Below are positions 41,257 through 53,930 of a DNA stretch of 64,000 nucleotides, piece after piece. The notes under the pieces were generated by a model. The model ran no database searches. It was given only the letters and a program-made list of their open reading frames with translations, and was not told where the DNA came from. Source of the stretch: Plutella xylostella (Eukaryota > Arthropoda > Insecta > Lepidoptera > Plutellidae); the NCBI RefSeq assembly GCF_932276165.1, contig NC_063994.1, positions 4,526,001 through 4,590,000 of the forward strand. The letters run 5' to 3'. Position numbers and translations under genes: made by a program. Within the stretch, counting starts at the first letter, position 1, and every line of letters begins with the position of its first letter.

Positions 41257-42149
41257 AAGGCCCTAAGCTTTTTGCTGATATGTATTGCTTCTCAAAAACA
41301 CCTTAATTAAATCACTTAGGGTGAATTCGTCCAAACTTCACTTTACACGAGAATAACTATACCGGAATGGAATTTATACGCGAGTAAATATTTGGGATAA
41401 GTACATTTGCATTCTACCAAGTTAAACCATGATTAATTGAATGAACGAGGAACGAAACTGTACTGCAACTAAAATAAAAATAGCTGCGTTTTCAAATCAT
41501 GCAATAGAAATGACATGCCAACTTAGTTTGAATGGATTATAATAGTATGAAATTGTTTATGTTTTAATATTTTAATCGCTGTTGTTATTCTGAGAATTTG
41601 CCTTTTAACGTACTTTTGTTTATGTTTTGACAGATGTGTTTATTTGTCATTATGATGGTTTTCTAATCAGCTGATGTGCCGCCGCCATTACAAAATTACT
41701 CTCGGATAAGCTCGTTACACGGTCAATTTTGGCGGTATAATATTTTATTCTTGGGATAAGCTACTTATCTTGTTTTCAGGTTTGGTAGAATGCAAAAACT
41801 GCTTACTCCCGAGTAACTGGTAGTTTACTCGTGAGTAAAAAGTTACTCGACGTTGGTCGAATCCGCCCTTAAGGGTGTCAGAAATTTGTGGGAGACTGTA
41901 CTATACATATAAGAATTAGGAACCTTAGAAAACTGAGTTACTAACTCCTTTTTTGATACCGGTTAAAAAGTTAAAATAACAACTTACAGATACGAGTACT
42001 AATGGTTAAGGCGTATGTATGTAGGTACCTACTAAGCAGCTACATATAATAAGTAACTTTGATTAAATTTTATTTTGTAGGGGTCGTGACTCGAGCAGCA
42101 GCTCTCCGAAACTTCTTTTTTCGTCATAATATAGAGTAGAGTGACCCCC

Positions 42150-42322
42150 TTCTCAATGACCATCAACCATGGAAGTAATAATACAACAGGAATGCGCACT
42201 CACCAAAATGATGCAAACAAAAATAGACCTAATCAATTCATCTTAAGATTTATATTTGAAGTGAAAGAGGCCGCGAGCCGATAGAGAGGGTTACCACAGA
42301 GCCCTTCCTCTCTTTCTAACAA
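42150..42322 (+). repeat. dispersed repeat, copy 1
   Basis: Contains ATGGAAGTAATAATACAACA and GGAATGCGCACT, then GCCGCGAGCCGATAGAGAGG. An inverted copy lies at 43372-43472. Family not recognised. Confidence 0.55.
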
Positions 42323-43371
42323 TTGCCAGAATTTAGTTGTGTAAACTTTAGTAGATTTTGTACGAAGAGAGCTATGCAAAAAAAATATTAAATTAACTCA
42401 TAGACTACTGTATATCATATCATTTTCAAAAACAAATCTGTAATAAATCATTATAAACATGTAATTTTAATGAAATATTTAGTATTTGTATGAATAATAA
42501 TTTCATAAAAAATATTGGTAGTTTTTCTAAATACTTTACGACAAGACTGAAGTTGTCAAGATGACGGATGACGTTTATACTGTTGTGAGAGACGTTATGG
42601 TTAGGGTGACCATTCATTCGTACTTTTGAATCACTTTCCATTAATTAGGACCTGTTTCATTCAACTTTTTATTTTATTTTATACCTAAGTATCATTAGGT
42701 ATTATTGTGGCTGTTGTCTTATAAGGCTGGTAAAGAGTTATGAGCTGTTGATTTTTTTGGTGATAGATATGAGTATTATAAGATAATTTATCAAGCTTAA
42801 AACCGGCGGAAGCACTTAGGTTGAGATTTTTGTTTTGAAATCTTATGATTTTCATCAACTAGACTATGTAAACGGAACACCCACAGAGTAAACTCGTTTA
42901 AGGTACATAGTTGCGTTTAATGTTAACCTGTTTTGACACTTTCTTGTCAACACTACACCCAACTTAATTTTATTTACTTGTATTATACTTATTATAAAAA
43001 TGTGTGTTATTTGATTTCGCTCATCTTATTATTTACGTCAATCCTAACTCTCTAATTAAAACCAGTCCATGTTAGTAGAATTTGGTAAAAAGACAGATTG
43101 TTGTTGCTAGTTCAAACCTTGGGAATATCTAATTGATATGAAAAAAAAACATATCAATATTACATTGCAGTTTGCGCTGCAACAACACATCTATACAAAT
43201 TTTACCTTCACCCCATTTGTTTACTCAATTGTCATATCACCAAAATACATTCGTACCTACATCGCAATCGAATTATTCGAATAATAGGTGACTTTGAGAC
43301 CATCGACACCTATTCGCGACATGATAGATTAGAAGTGATGTCTCATGAATTACCTAAAATTATGGTCACCA

Positions 43372-43472
43372 AAAATAGAAAGAGATGGAGGGCTCCGTGC
43401 TGACTATCTCTGTCGGCTCGTTTTTTCGGTGCAGTGCGCATTCCTGTTGTATTATTACTTCCATGCCATCAA
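43372..43472 (-). repeat. dispersed repeat, copy 2 (inverted)
   Basis: The complement of 42150-42322 in part (GCGCATTCCTGTTGTATTAT). Same family. Confidence 0.55.
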
Positions 43473-43874
43473 CAGGCAAATTAGGTGCTTGATAGTATTG
43501 ACAGGTTTACTATTACGATAACGATGTAGATGTACCAACAATAACTAAGTGCAAGTGACATAATAGGCACACAAAGATACAAATCAAAGATAACAAATGA
43601 TTCAATGAACTAAGCTACGCCTACCATTGCTCTTATTTTGTAATTTATAAGAGGTAATTACATTAATTAACATAATTAATTTATCAGTTCATTGGATTGC
43701 ATCTTATTGCATCGACAGTAATTTGCCATTATGAGTATAAAGTTTTATATACTAGCTGGCTTAAAAGCCGTGTAGGTATAGAAAGAGGTATTTTGATCTC
43801 AAGTCAAGATTCGGGAGTTCAACTCACGATCTATCAGCATGAGTACTTAGTGCGAGTTTTTACTCCTTTCGAGC

Positions 43875-44010
43875 AGTGACGAGTAAACGCGAATTGGTAT
43901 GGCGCGGGAAGTTGCGTACAATACGTTACTTAGCGTTATACGCGCTGCACTAGCTCAGCGCCATACCAAATTGAGTCGATTTTCACTACTTGATCGGTTA
44001 AGAAACTACA
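43875..44010. repeat. hairpin-type repeat shared with 21055-21165
   Basis: AATTGGTATGGCG at the left pairs with CGCCATACCAAATT near 43960. A related block lies in the torso-like intron at about 21055-21165 (AATTTGTATGGCG and GCGCCATAAAATTTTGG). Confidence 0.45.
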
Positions 44011-44499
44011 CTTAGCCCACAGAAACGTGAGGCGCACGATCCAAACAAGAATTCCCATCAATTACTTACGAGTCTTACGACTGGTAATAAAAAAACTAAA
44101 TGATAGGTCATATCCAGTCCGCCGCAAGGTCAATGTTAAGCCGCACGTCATGGTAATGATGATGATCATCATCACAAACTGCAATTTGTTCCACCTATGG
44201 CGTAATGTTGTTTTATGGACGGACTTCTTAAAGGTGGGGATCCACGTTTGGTAGAGCGCAAACGGTGCTATGCTAGCATGCTTGTATCTGTGTAAAACTT
44301 CCACAGGGGTAAATACAAATATTTATAGATAAAGCATTTTGGTGCCTTAAAATAACCTTATTGCCAAAATGCGGTAAACGTGCCTAGGATAAAAGTAGGA
44401 GTATTAGTAGTAAATAGGTTTCCATTGGCCAAAAAAACGTAAAAGATTCAGAAGATATCAGATTCATCTGCTCGAATCGTCTCTGCTGAAAATGCTGGA

Positions 44500-44645
44500 A
44501 TTTCTTGTTCCTCATACATCCCCAGTCAGAGTCATGATTCTTCGGCAGATATGACCCGCCCAAATTGCTTCATGCTTTTTAAGCATGCTAATAAGTCATA
44601 GATATTTTGATATAGTGTGCCGTCAGCTTTACGGACTACATGGTA
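44500..44645 (-). mobile_element. RTE-type LINE fragment, degraded
   Basis: Has GATTCTTCGGCAGATATGAC and CTGACGGCACACTA-like words seen in the fragment at 40200-40310. No open frame. Confidence 0.4.
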
Positions 44646-45116
44646 CACGACTATTAGTTAACGATTTCACGCCTGTTTTGTTTAGATTGAAAACTTGGAT
44701 GGGATACTTTAATACCTACCTTTTATAAAGTTTTTTTGCCGCGTTCGTTACAATATAATTATTATGTTTTAATTTATGCTTTAACCCTTTCCGCTTTTTA
44801 CCAAACCTAAGTTAACCGTGACTTTTATTAAGTGCTTATTAATGGGTAATAATTATGATTGGTGGTCATGATCTTCCGTCACGTATTCAACTACTATCTA
44901 CATACAAAAACGACCTTGCAAGCTTCATATCGATGATATAATTAAGAAAAATTAGGGAAGTGATTCATTCAAATATTTACATACTTAAGTAAGTAACTAC
45001 TACCTAGTAATTTAAACATAGTATAGAAGAGATAGGTAATATACCTTACCTATAGTGTAAAATCATCATAAGTTAATTAAGTTAATGTTAGCTGATAGGT
45101 AAGTAGTTAGACATTA

Positions 45117-45191
45117 GATGAGTTCTCTTCCGATCTATCACAAGCCTATAGGCCTAGCCTAGGCTTGTGATAGATCGGAAGAGAACTCATC
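45117..45191. repeat. 32-bp perfect inverted repeat
   Basis: Arms 45117-45148 and 45160-45191 are exact complements with an 11-nt spacer. Each arm contains CTCTTCCGATCT or its complement. A second imperfect hairpin (CCTAGACGTAGGT arms) follows at 45243-45305. Confidence 0.85.
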
Positions 45192-45242
45192 ATCATAAGT
45201 AAAATAAAAGAGCTTAAGTATACCTATAATAAAAAAATATTT

Positions 45243-45305
45243 AGACTACCTAGACGTAGGTAAGTACATAATATTAGGTAAGTATTATGTACCTACGTCT
45301 AGGCG
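45243..45305. repeat. imperfect hairpin
   Basis: Left CTAGACGTAGGTAAGTACAT pairs with right ATGTACCTACGTCTAG. It sits 50 bp from the perfect hairpin and could belong to the same element. Confidence 0.55.
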
Positions 45306-45763
45306 GTCTAGTACGGGTTTTACACGTCTTGTGTCATCTGCATACATTAGATATTTACTAGTCAAAAGTTTCAGGATAATTTCCGCTACAGACGCCACTT
45401 TGAATGGTAAGTTAAACGTAATATAACATAGTTTTCGACAAACTATCAAACCTGTAAGAAGTACTTACTGATATGTATGACACAAAACACGAATATTATA
45501 TGACATATCCGCAAGTTCCGACAAACAGAGCACACCACAAGGACGGCTCCTTTCACCACACAGTATCATAATATCAAATCTACATTCAATTATAACCGGA
45601 GCAAATTCTGTATGTGTGCTGTGGTGAGTAAACAAGGTTAGTGCTTATGTGGTGACACTTTACAATAAAATATGTTATTTGAAAACATTCATTTGTTTAT
45701 TTACCTACATAAGTATGGTGGTAAGGTAAGTTATACATTAAGTATGCATAGTATGATAATAAT

Positions 45764-45913
45764 GTCTATTCTGAAGGCAGAAATTTTAATTTTAACGCTG
45801 TCAAACTGTAAATTTTCCTAGCAAAATATGAGATTTCCGGAATCACTCAGTTTAAATAAAGAACTTAAGGTTTTGACAGCTCTAAAATAAAATTTTGTGC
45901 CTTCAGAATCGAC
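45764..45913. mobile_element. MITE with GTCTATTCTGAAGGCA ends
   Basis: Starts GTCTATTCTGAAGGCAGAAA and ends TGTGCCTTCAGAATCGAC, inverted, with inner TTAACGCTGTCAAA against TTTTGACAGCTC. 150 bp, no ORF. Confidence 0.65.
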
Positions 45914-48129
45914 ATCAACCTAACCTCACCTCTGTAGCACTTTGTAGTTATATTATTATTATGTTATACTTTAATTAGTTTGAAGCAGTAAATTTTTACC
46001 AATTACGTACCTACAACCAGATAATTCAAAGCATTGGCCAACACGTGCACCTGAACCACCGGCAGTGATTAGATAGAACATACATTCCCCCCACAAGTCT
46101 CTAATTAGTTTTAGATGATACGGCGTGAAACACGTTTGTTTAGCAACACTTCGATAAAAAGTCAATGCCAGTGCGCCACGTGATTGTGTGTTTGTATCGT
46201 TCAGATTCACCGGTAATGGTATTTCCTCTGTGGTTTTGCTCATAAAGGTTGAATACTTTTAATAGGTAATTTTGTTACGATTTGTTTAATGAACGGTTCT
46301 TTCGCGTTATTGGTTTTGTCGATAAACACTGATTAAAATGTGGTATGGTATGTAAAGTTACATACTTAAATAAAAACATATAATCTAAAAAACAAATACA
46401 ACGCGCAGCATGCCTAAATCAAATCAGAATTAACTAAGGAGCAACTGTGCCAAAAGCGCGCAATCCAAACGGATATTATAGCTCTAAACCCCCAGCTAAA
46501 GATGCTTCAAATGCTACAATGGAGTTTGAATGTCAGACGCCAACAAAAAGATGATGCTCAGATAAGGATCGGACTCAAAACCGCGACGAGGCAGCCGCAG
46601 GCACGATCGAATCCTAAAATACCCATAAATTATTCATGATGCAGCTCACAGCAAGCGGGGTCACACTAGCATACGAAACACGAAGGTTTGGAAGCCTTCT
46701 GCGCTTATTACGACTCTTAACTGGTTGCATTAAACGCACCGATTGAATGGCATTTCTCTTTGGTTCGTTTTGGGTCTAGCTAGAGTAGTCCGTCAGATCT
46801 GCCATGAATATTCTCAAGGTGGATTCACAGACACGTCAATGTGGCACGAAACACGAAAACAAAAGGGGAATATAATTTATTTCCATATTTATTTAAGACG
46901 CGTTGTGTCCGGCTGAGAATGGCTGAGATATAAGAATAGCACTCGCCTCTTCGTTTAAACGTGAAAATTATATAAGAGTTATCAGATTATACAGACCTTT
47001 TTATTGTACTACATTAGATCAATTAAAATATGTAGTAAAGTATGAATAAGGCAGTATACATATAGTGGAGGATAGGATGGTGGCGTGGCGCACTCTTTCC
47101 TCTGTACCACAGGGGTCCAGAAAGCCTAGCATGGGGCGCAAGACGCGCACGTCAAGACGTAACAAAAGTTAGGACAGCAACAAGCAACAAAGTATCGTTA
47201 TCAATACTCCGTCAAATCAATTCAGCAGAGCCCCTGCTGCCTCTGATAATATTTTTTAAATCTATAAGTACATTAAAAACAGCTGTTAAAAATATGCTGA
47301 TAATTTTTAGTTTACTCAATGAATCAATATGTTTTGACTAAGTATTTTAAATTGCAGCGATGTGAAATAATTCCTGCATACATTAGCAATAATATTAACA
47401 AAAGAGACCTATAAATACACCTAGACATTATTAATTAAGTAAAATACTAAAAGTAGGTAGGTACTTACCTACTTATTCATCTGTCGAATCCGTCGATCCG
47501 TGATGAATATAAAACAACAATTTAACCTTAAATCAAGGTTGTTCACTTTTAATAGGTAGCTTTTTGCGATTTTTCCAAACCTTCCAAAAACTGCAATTAG
47601 ACAAATCTTTACTTAAGTAATTGATCTGTATAATTCTCATTCCATGCTTATTATTACAAAAAAAATAATAATTACAAAACGATAAAACGTGCTGAAGTAT
47701 TCCTACGAGTGTGCTGTTTTTCTACTGAGGACGCAGTCTAAAGTAGACAAACATTAGACTAGAACTCACCTAGTGCATCTAGATCCAGCGCCAAGACGTG
47801 AAAGTCGCCGACGCCGCCGTCGTCGTAGTAAACATTGGGGTAGTTAGTGCGGCCTATATAGTGAGCTAAAACCCTTCGTTCATTAGAAGGTGACCCGTGC
47901 CCGTGCCCCAACAGTGGGGGTGATGGTTGTGATGATAGTGAGGTGCTGCACCACGACAGATGTAGCCAGAAAGCTACGGAGTACGAACATTGTTGTTCGT
48001 TGCTTAAGTACCTACCTATACTTACTTGCATTATGTTTGCGATTGTGTCATTTTCATTTAAATAGCATTTGTCATTGTATATTACTTTGGGTAGCAATAA
48101 AACGAGTGACTGTAAATTACAGTTCTAAG
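45914..48129. other. intergenic stretch with LINE relics
   Basis: A GC-richer patch at 46430-46830 and another at 47060-47240 look like old LINE coding or 3' UTR sequence. The 90-codon minus ORF at 45971-46243 has no recognised domain. A LINE tail fragment (CCGTGCCCCAACAGTGGGGG) sits at 47835-47940. Confidence 0.35.
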
Positions 48130-49165
48130 TGTCAAAATTAATTAATTTGGGTTATAGAATTACTAACTGAGCGACTGACTGCGAGTGACGAGAAATCAAC
48201 AGAACAGCAACTTACAAACATTAATTTGAGTTACTTAAAATACAAAATGAGCAGCTTCATAATATTTGAGCGACCTAATATTTGTTTGAGTGTCAACGTT
48301 ACGTCCTGCATTTTTTTCAATATTTGGCAAATGTATTTTTTATAGTGAGCAGCATTTTATCTTAAATGAAGTGTTTCGAGTACAAAAACCACTTTGCAAA
48401 ATACACTAATGAGCATTGTATAATGAGCTCACATTTAAAAAATAAAAATAATATTAATATGAAATAACTATTTGAAGAAACACTATTCTATTAGTTGAGA
48501 AATTTTATTATTGAAATATAAGGGTAATTAAATAAAACAATGTACTCCGTAAAATTAAAGTAATATACATGCATTTATTTCAATCAAATGAACAAAAAAT
48601 AAAATAAGACGCTTCAGTCAACTAAAAAAAACTTCTTATTAATACTAAAAAACATTGATAGGTATGAGGAGCCCTACTACAACTCACCTGACTGCAACGA
48701 TTCGTCGCCCCGCCCCCATTTGAATTCGCGCGCATTTAAAAATCTGTAGTTTTCATTTAAAAAGCGTATCAAAATAAAAAACATAAGCCCTCAAATAGAA
48801 TATCAGTAACCAATAATCATTAATAAAGCAGCATACAAAGCTTTGCTCAAAGTGAACTTTTTAGTAGTTCGCTAAGTATAACCTCACTTAGAAAAATCGA
48901 ATCTATATCTTAATATTGAAGTTGCCCTCTTTGTATTTCCAGTCGCTCACTTAGTAATTAAGTCGCTCGGATAAAATTTTAATATCTGAAATGGATTTAT
49001 CACAATCCACTTTTTGTAAGCTCGTTCTGGATTTTATTATAAATCAATATTCGTCGTCAGTTTAGTTAATTTTTCGCTGACTCAAATTCATACCGCTCAA
49101 GTTATTAAAACAGTATGTCATCATCAGTCGCAAAGTTTTTTTTTGTTCGCTCGTTTTATAATTTC
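48130..49165. mobile_element. element of iterated TGAGCGA motifs with inverted halves
   Basis: The left half repeats TGAGCGAC/TGAGTGAC/TGAGCAGC every 20-40 bp; the right half carries the complement (GTCGCTCACT, GTCGCTCGG, CCGCTCAAG, TTCGCTCG). The ends are roughly inverted (GAGCGA near 48165; TCGCTC near 49150). No ORF. I could not fix the exact ends or a target duplication. Confidence 0.5.
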
Positions 49166-49672
49166 CCTATTTACTTTTAGCTTCAATCTATAGTTCAAGG
49201 CTCTCAGTCCTACATCTTCAGTACAGTCTCTAACATTAAGTAGACACACGTTTGATACGAGTACAGGACGATTTATTTATATAAATTGCTACTTAGTATT
49301 ATTTTGGCTATGTGTTATAATTTTTTGGGTAAGTAAGTATGTTTTTAATTTTCATGCACAATGCAGTCAATGCAATGAGGTATTTACTACAAAAGCTACA
49401 TTTCCTAATCGGGTATCTTCTTGTCCTTGGTGGCCGTAATAGGATTACGAAACCAATAATGGCTAAGCCCTTTAACAGTGCTTAGGTTGAACTAAAACGC
49501 GGGTTATGTGCCTACTTTGAAGCTATCTATGTACTTAATTAAACCTCAGATGTTCTGATTGAGGGTATCCAATCCATTTTTCCATCCCTTAAAGCAAGGG
49601 GATCGGTTAGCATAAAAAGTTTTTTGTGTAAAAATGTAATGAACAAATAAATCTGTGTTATGCGATTTGAAT

Positions 49673-49822
49673 TCAGTAAACCGTACACAATTCGGTTTAC
49701 CGGACAGGTCGACCTGTGCAGGAGTTTCTGCGCAGATCGACTCGAGCCTACCGATCGACCGGCGGCGCAGGTTTACCTCCACAGGTAACCTGTGCGGTGG
49801 ACCGTAAATTGTATAGGCTCCA
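49673..49822. mobile_element. MITE-like element rich in ACAGGTCGACCTGT-type palindromes
   Basis: Left GTAAACCGTACACAATTCGG and right GGTGGACCGTAAATTGTA are roughly inverted; inside are nested palindromes CAGGTCGACCTG and CACAGGTAACCTGTG. GC-rich for this region. Confidence 0.5.
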
Positions 49823-49930
49823 TTACTCAGATGTATTGATTGCGTAACGGATTGCTTAGACAGCGTAGCATCATGAGATGGGTGCACGAAAACCGCCTCC
49901 ATGAGCGACGTATCAACTAGCCTAATAATG

Positions 49931-50123
49931 TACACTTGTCCAAAATTAATAATGCACATGCAGATCTTCACACTCGAATCATTAAATCGTAAGAGCCTTA
50001 AAAAAACACTTGCATTTTGCACCTTGTTGGAAAGAAATAGGAGTCAATATCATATGTTACATAATCCAAAACAACCGATCTGTCAAAGATTTCTATGCGC
50101 ATTATCAATTTTGGAGCACTGTA
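49931..50123. mobile_element. short Tc1-like TIR element
   Basis: TA plus CACTTGTCCAAAATTAATAA at the left; the right end is its inverted form (ATTATCAATTTTGGAGCACTG plus TA). Same family as 5702-6585, in opposite orientation, 193 bp. Confidence 0.75.
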
Positions 50124-51910
50124 CGACGTCGTCCGGAAGTACCGTACTGCGTGTACAGTGGCGGATGCTTAGGGCCTCCGATACTCTTAATCCGCCACTG
50201 CCAGTACGGGCAGTTATCGACTGGTAACTAATCTGATGATTATAGTTTAACCACGATGACAAACGCTAAACACAATAAAAATACCATGCTTCAGATATTT
50301 ATTTCATGTTAGATTAGTAGGTACTATTAGTCCCATGATTAAACTAGCAGGTGTTAACTTAGGTACATACGCAGAACACAGTAAAAATATGAATATATAG
50401 GTCTTATACATTAAAAGTGGGCAATACCCATTATCTGAATGAAAAGTCAGAGGGCAATACGTCATGTGTACATTAAAGTGTCAATTTGAGCACAATAGGA
50501 AGTGTCGGGTCAATTGGGCGCAAACGGCCAGTGATTGAGTCTTCCGTGCATCTGTTGATAGTCGGCTCTTGGTCTTATGACCCAAATCTAGATCTACCCT
50601 GTGGCACGTATTTGGGTACTCACACTAAAATGTGGATCTCCTTTATTTAAAGGGAAATACGTCCTACTAACACAATAGTCGGTAAGTACACATTTTGTGG
50701 CATAATCAAAGATTTTCATGGCCTATAGCTAAAATTGTAGTGCAAATACTTTTTCCTATCCCTTTTTATAGTATCGATAAGCCTATCGATTGGGTACATT
50801 ACATGCTGGTATTGCTGGTGGCGTCGAACAATCGATTGTTCGTTCTTCAGCAACACTAATAGTAATTATAAATAGTTTCTATGTCGTAAGTCAGTGATGA
50901 AAAGTTATGAAGACTAAACAAAAGACAAAACATGAAATTTAGGCTCTTTCGCAAGCAAGAGTACCTAGGTTAGGTAGGTAGTATCTCCATTGAATGCATG
51001 CTAACTTGTCTTACCTAACCCTTGGTACCTACTTATGCACGTTTTGACACAAAAAGTGTCAACTCCGAGATCGTGTCACACGATATTTAAACGGTGAAAA
51101 TATCACGAACTTTTTTTATTGTCATTAAACTTTTGTTCATCGACCGAAGCTAATTTTATGGTGATTCCGATCCTTTTGACCATCAGTTTCTCAAAATGAC
51201 TTGCACTTTTTGTTATTTAATCCTAGTTGTGGGCTAATTCAATTCGATTTGATAAACTTGAACCAGTTAAACCAGTTTTCAAATCGCTTGTTTAACTGAA
51301 TACAGGTTTCGTTATTGCCAAGGTAGTGTCTAGTGAACCACCGCAGTAAGAAATAATTATTCGCAAAATACCTATTGATGGTCTTCTTCTTATCTTGTTG
51401 GTGACAAACACGAAAGCTTGTGAACTTGGGCAGAGTTTGTTACCGGGATGTATTGTAGAGTTTGTCACAAATTACTTATTCAATAGGTAGTTATGATAGT
51501 CACCTCTTTCTTCCCTACTTTCGTGCAACCCATCGTTTGTTTAGTAAATAGGCTAATTAATTATTTACCAAAACTGCAAATTAAAGTTCACAGGTAGGTA
51601 CTTTATATGATAAGGCGGTTAAGCAGCACTTAACACGGCTACTCTTGGGTTATGGATTTAAAGGGAAACAGATCACTGTCCATTGGTAAAAGGTAAAACA
51701 GACTAAATTTAAGTATATTTTAGTATTATTTCAGTTTCACACCTGAGAACGTTAAGTTAGCAGAACTTAAGTTTGGGGTTCTTGATTAGGACTAGAACTC
51801 GTACGGTACCTACTTACATAAATACCTATTTACTCAGGTGTTAAACTGGGCTAGTCAGTAAGATTTCGGAAACCTCACTTATTATTACCTACCTATAATG
51901 GCCAATAGAC
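50124..51910. other. intergenic stretch
   Basis: A small hairpin at 50155-50195 has arms CAGTGGCGGAT/ATCCGCCACTG, typical of hAT-like ends. Otherwise no gene or clear element. Confidence 0.35.
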
Positions 51911-52058
51911 TTACACTGAGTTGCAGAAAGGATCTTTAAGTTAATGTCGGCATTAAATGTATTGTTGCCTTGCTTTGACAGTATACGGGCAGAAAGAGAC
52001 AGACATAGATTACTGATTTCGACATTAGCTTAAAGTCCCTTTCTGCAACTCGGCATTA
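51911..52058. mobile_element. GTTGCAGAAAGG-type MITE
   Basis: TTACACTGAGTTGCAGAAAG at the left and CTTTCTGCAACTCGGCATTA-type sequence inverted at the right. 148 bp. Confidence 0.7.
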
Positions 52059-53210
52059 ATATAATAGAAACGTTCAAACTATTGCCTTTGACATAATAAC
52101 TAAACGAAGTAAGTACCTATCTAAAGTGAGATGCGTTAACATTGAACTTTGAAGGCAATTTATATTAAGCAAGTAAATATCTACATAGTAGCTACGTAAC
52201 TGATCATAAATTGATTGCAAAACGTATTTTTATACCTGCATAATGTTACATGGCGAGGCCAATAAATGCTGGTCTCGAGGTCGAAAAAGTCTTTTGAGGA
52301 AAGTTAACCCGGTACGATCATAGCTTCAGATAAAAAAATAAATGATTTTCTTAACTTTATGAAAGATCATGCATTTATTTGTCCCCGGTGGGTAGTTAGT
52401 AAAGTTTCTGTCATATCATTAAGTCTAAACAATAACAAACACAAAACTTACCAGCGTTTTATTCCCATGAAAATTCAAAGTGACTGTTTTCCCAGAAGCA
52501 GCGGTTGGTTCATTGATAACATCCTTTCATAACAACAACATTGATAATAATTTTCAAATTTCACTAACAATGGAACAGTCCGGAAATTTGACTAAACGGC
52601 AAAACTTTCAAAACTGCTAAAAACACACAGGACACCAAAAATTTGAATTGGGAAGGACGTTTGCTATTATTCTTTTGTTTTCATAGATGTTTTTTTTTTA
52701 TCGGCACGTCTAGGCGGCCAGTTATTTCAAAGCAGCGCGCGAACCGACTCGCAACTTGGCCGGTTACTGACCGACTGACTTGACTAGCTTACACGAGGTA
52801 AGTGAACTCGGTGGGAATAACCGATCTTGACATTAAAGGGACTCAAGTTTTTGTTTTTTATTTATTGAGTATTTTTATTTCGTGAATAGGACGTGAAATA
52901 TAGGTCTTAGTTGTATTAAGACTGTTATAATCATTTATCCAATGTTTTTTTAAAAATTAAGTAAGAGCGATTGTGCTGCCATCTTTTTTAGACTTTGATT
53001 TAGCGCTATCTAGGGCCTAATAGCTGAACTACTTAAATAAGTGTCATCTAGCGGTCCTACCTGCAGACCTTTGCTGATTCTCGTCGCTACTTAAACAGTG
53101 CAACCGGAGTCAAAAAGCGCACATTATAGTTTAGATATTGGTCAAGAGATGGCACTTTCATTTTAAATCTACGGAAAGGAATTTTATCAGATTACCTCCC
53201 GTCATCGGCA
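52059..53210. other. intergenic stretch
   Basis: AT-rich, with a GC-rich patch at 52710-52800 (GCGCGCGAACCGACTCG). No gene seen. Confidence 0.35.
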
Positions 53211-53219
53211 AGTCAGTGC

Positions 53220-53921
53220 GGTTCTACCTTTTTTGGCCTAAGATTTATTTGCCTAATCTCGTATTGCATAGTAACGTTTGGTCAAAGTCTCGTTTCGCCG
53301 AAAATCGTATGGCATAAATCTCGATTAGTAAAAAGTTATTTCGCATTATCTTGTTTAGCCTAATAATGGTATGGTCAAATCTTGAATAGCCTAATAATAG
53401 GTTTATACAAAGAAGTAATATTTGTTTGGCTTTAACTTTGACGGAGCGTCTCTATAGCGAAAACTAGTGCCTTATATTGTTTCCGCTGTTTGGAAAACGC
53501 TCCGCTCCGCTTCGCTGCGCTCCGCTTTGGTTTTGATAAACATGTGCACCTAACACGCTCCTCCTCGCTTTGCTCGTCGTCGCACCTATCTTTAGATTTC
53601 GATCTCATGGGGTTTGTAATCATTTTATTGCTCGTTAACTTTCGATTTTTTAATCATTCAATATCGTGATTTTCGGGATGTAGGAGAAAAATACCACAAT
53701 ATATTATTTATTAAGATAACATTAGGAGAAACAAGATTATACATAAACTATAGCAAACGAAACTTGGTGTTTAAAGATTGTGCCTTAAGAGTTTTAGACG
53801 AAACGAGCCTTATGCCACATAAGTCTTGGCAAAGTGATGGTTCGGCCGAAAAAGTTTAGACCATACGAGTTATGCGAAATGAGTTTTCGTCAATGAAGAT
53901 TATGCGAGATGAGGGGAACCC
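53220..53921 (+). mobile_element. copy A of a 9-bp-TSD element made of iterated motifs
   Basis: 702 bp, GGTTCTACC at the left and GGGGAACCC at the right, flanked by the 9-bp repeat AGTCAGTGC (53211-53219, 53922-53930). The left half repeats forms of ATCTCGTTTCGCCTAAA; the right half repeats its complement (AAACGAG-type). A GC-rich centre has CTCCGCTCCGCTTCG. Copy B is at 62379-63182 in opposite orientation. No ORF. Confidence 0.85.
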
Positions 53922-53930
53922 AGTCAGTGC

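Noticed and set aside
45971..46243. A 90-aa protein gene
   Set aside because: No domain, no splice support and amid repeat relics; probably a chance ORF.
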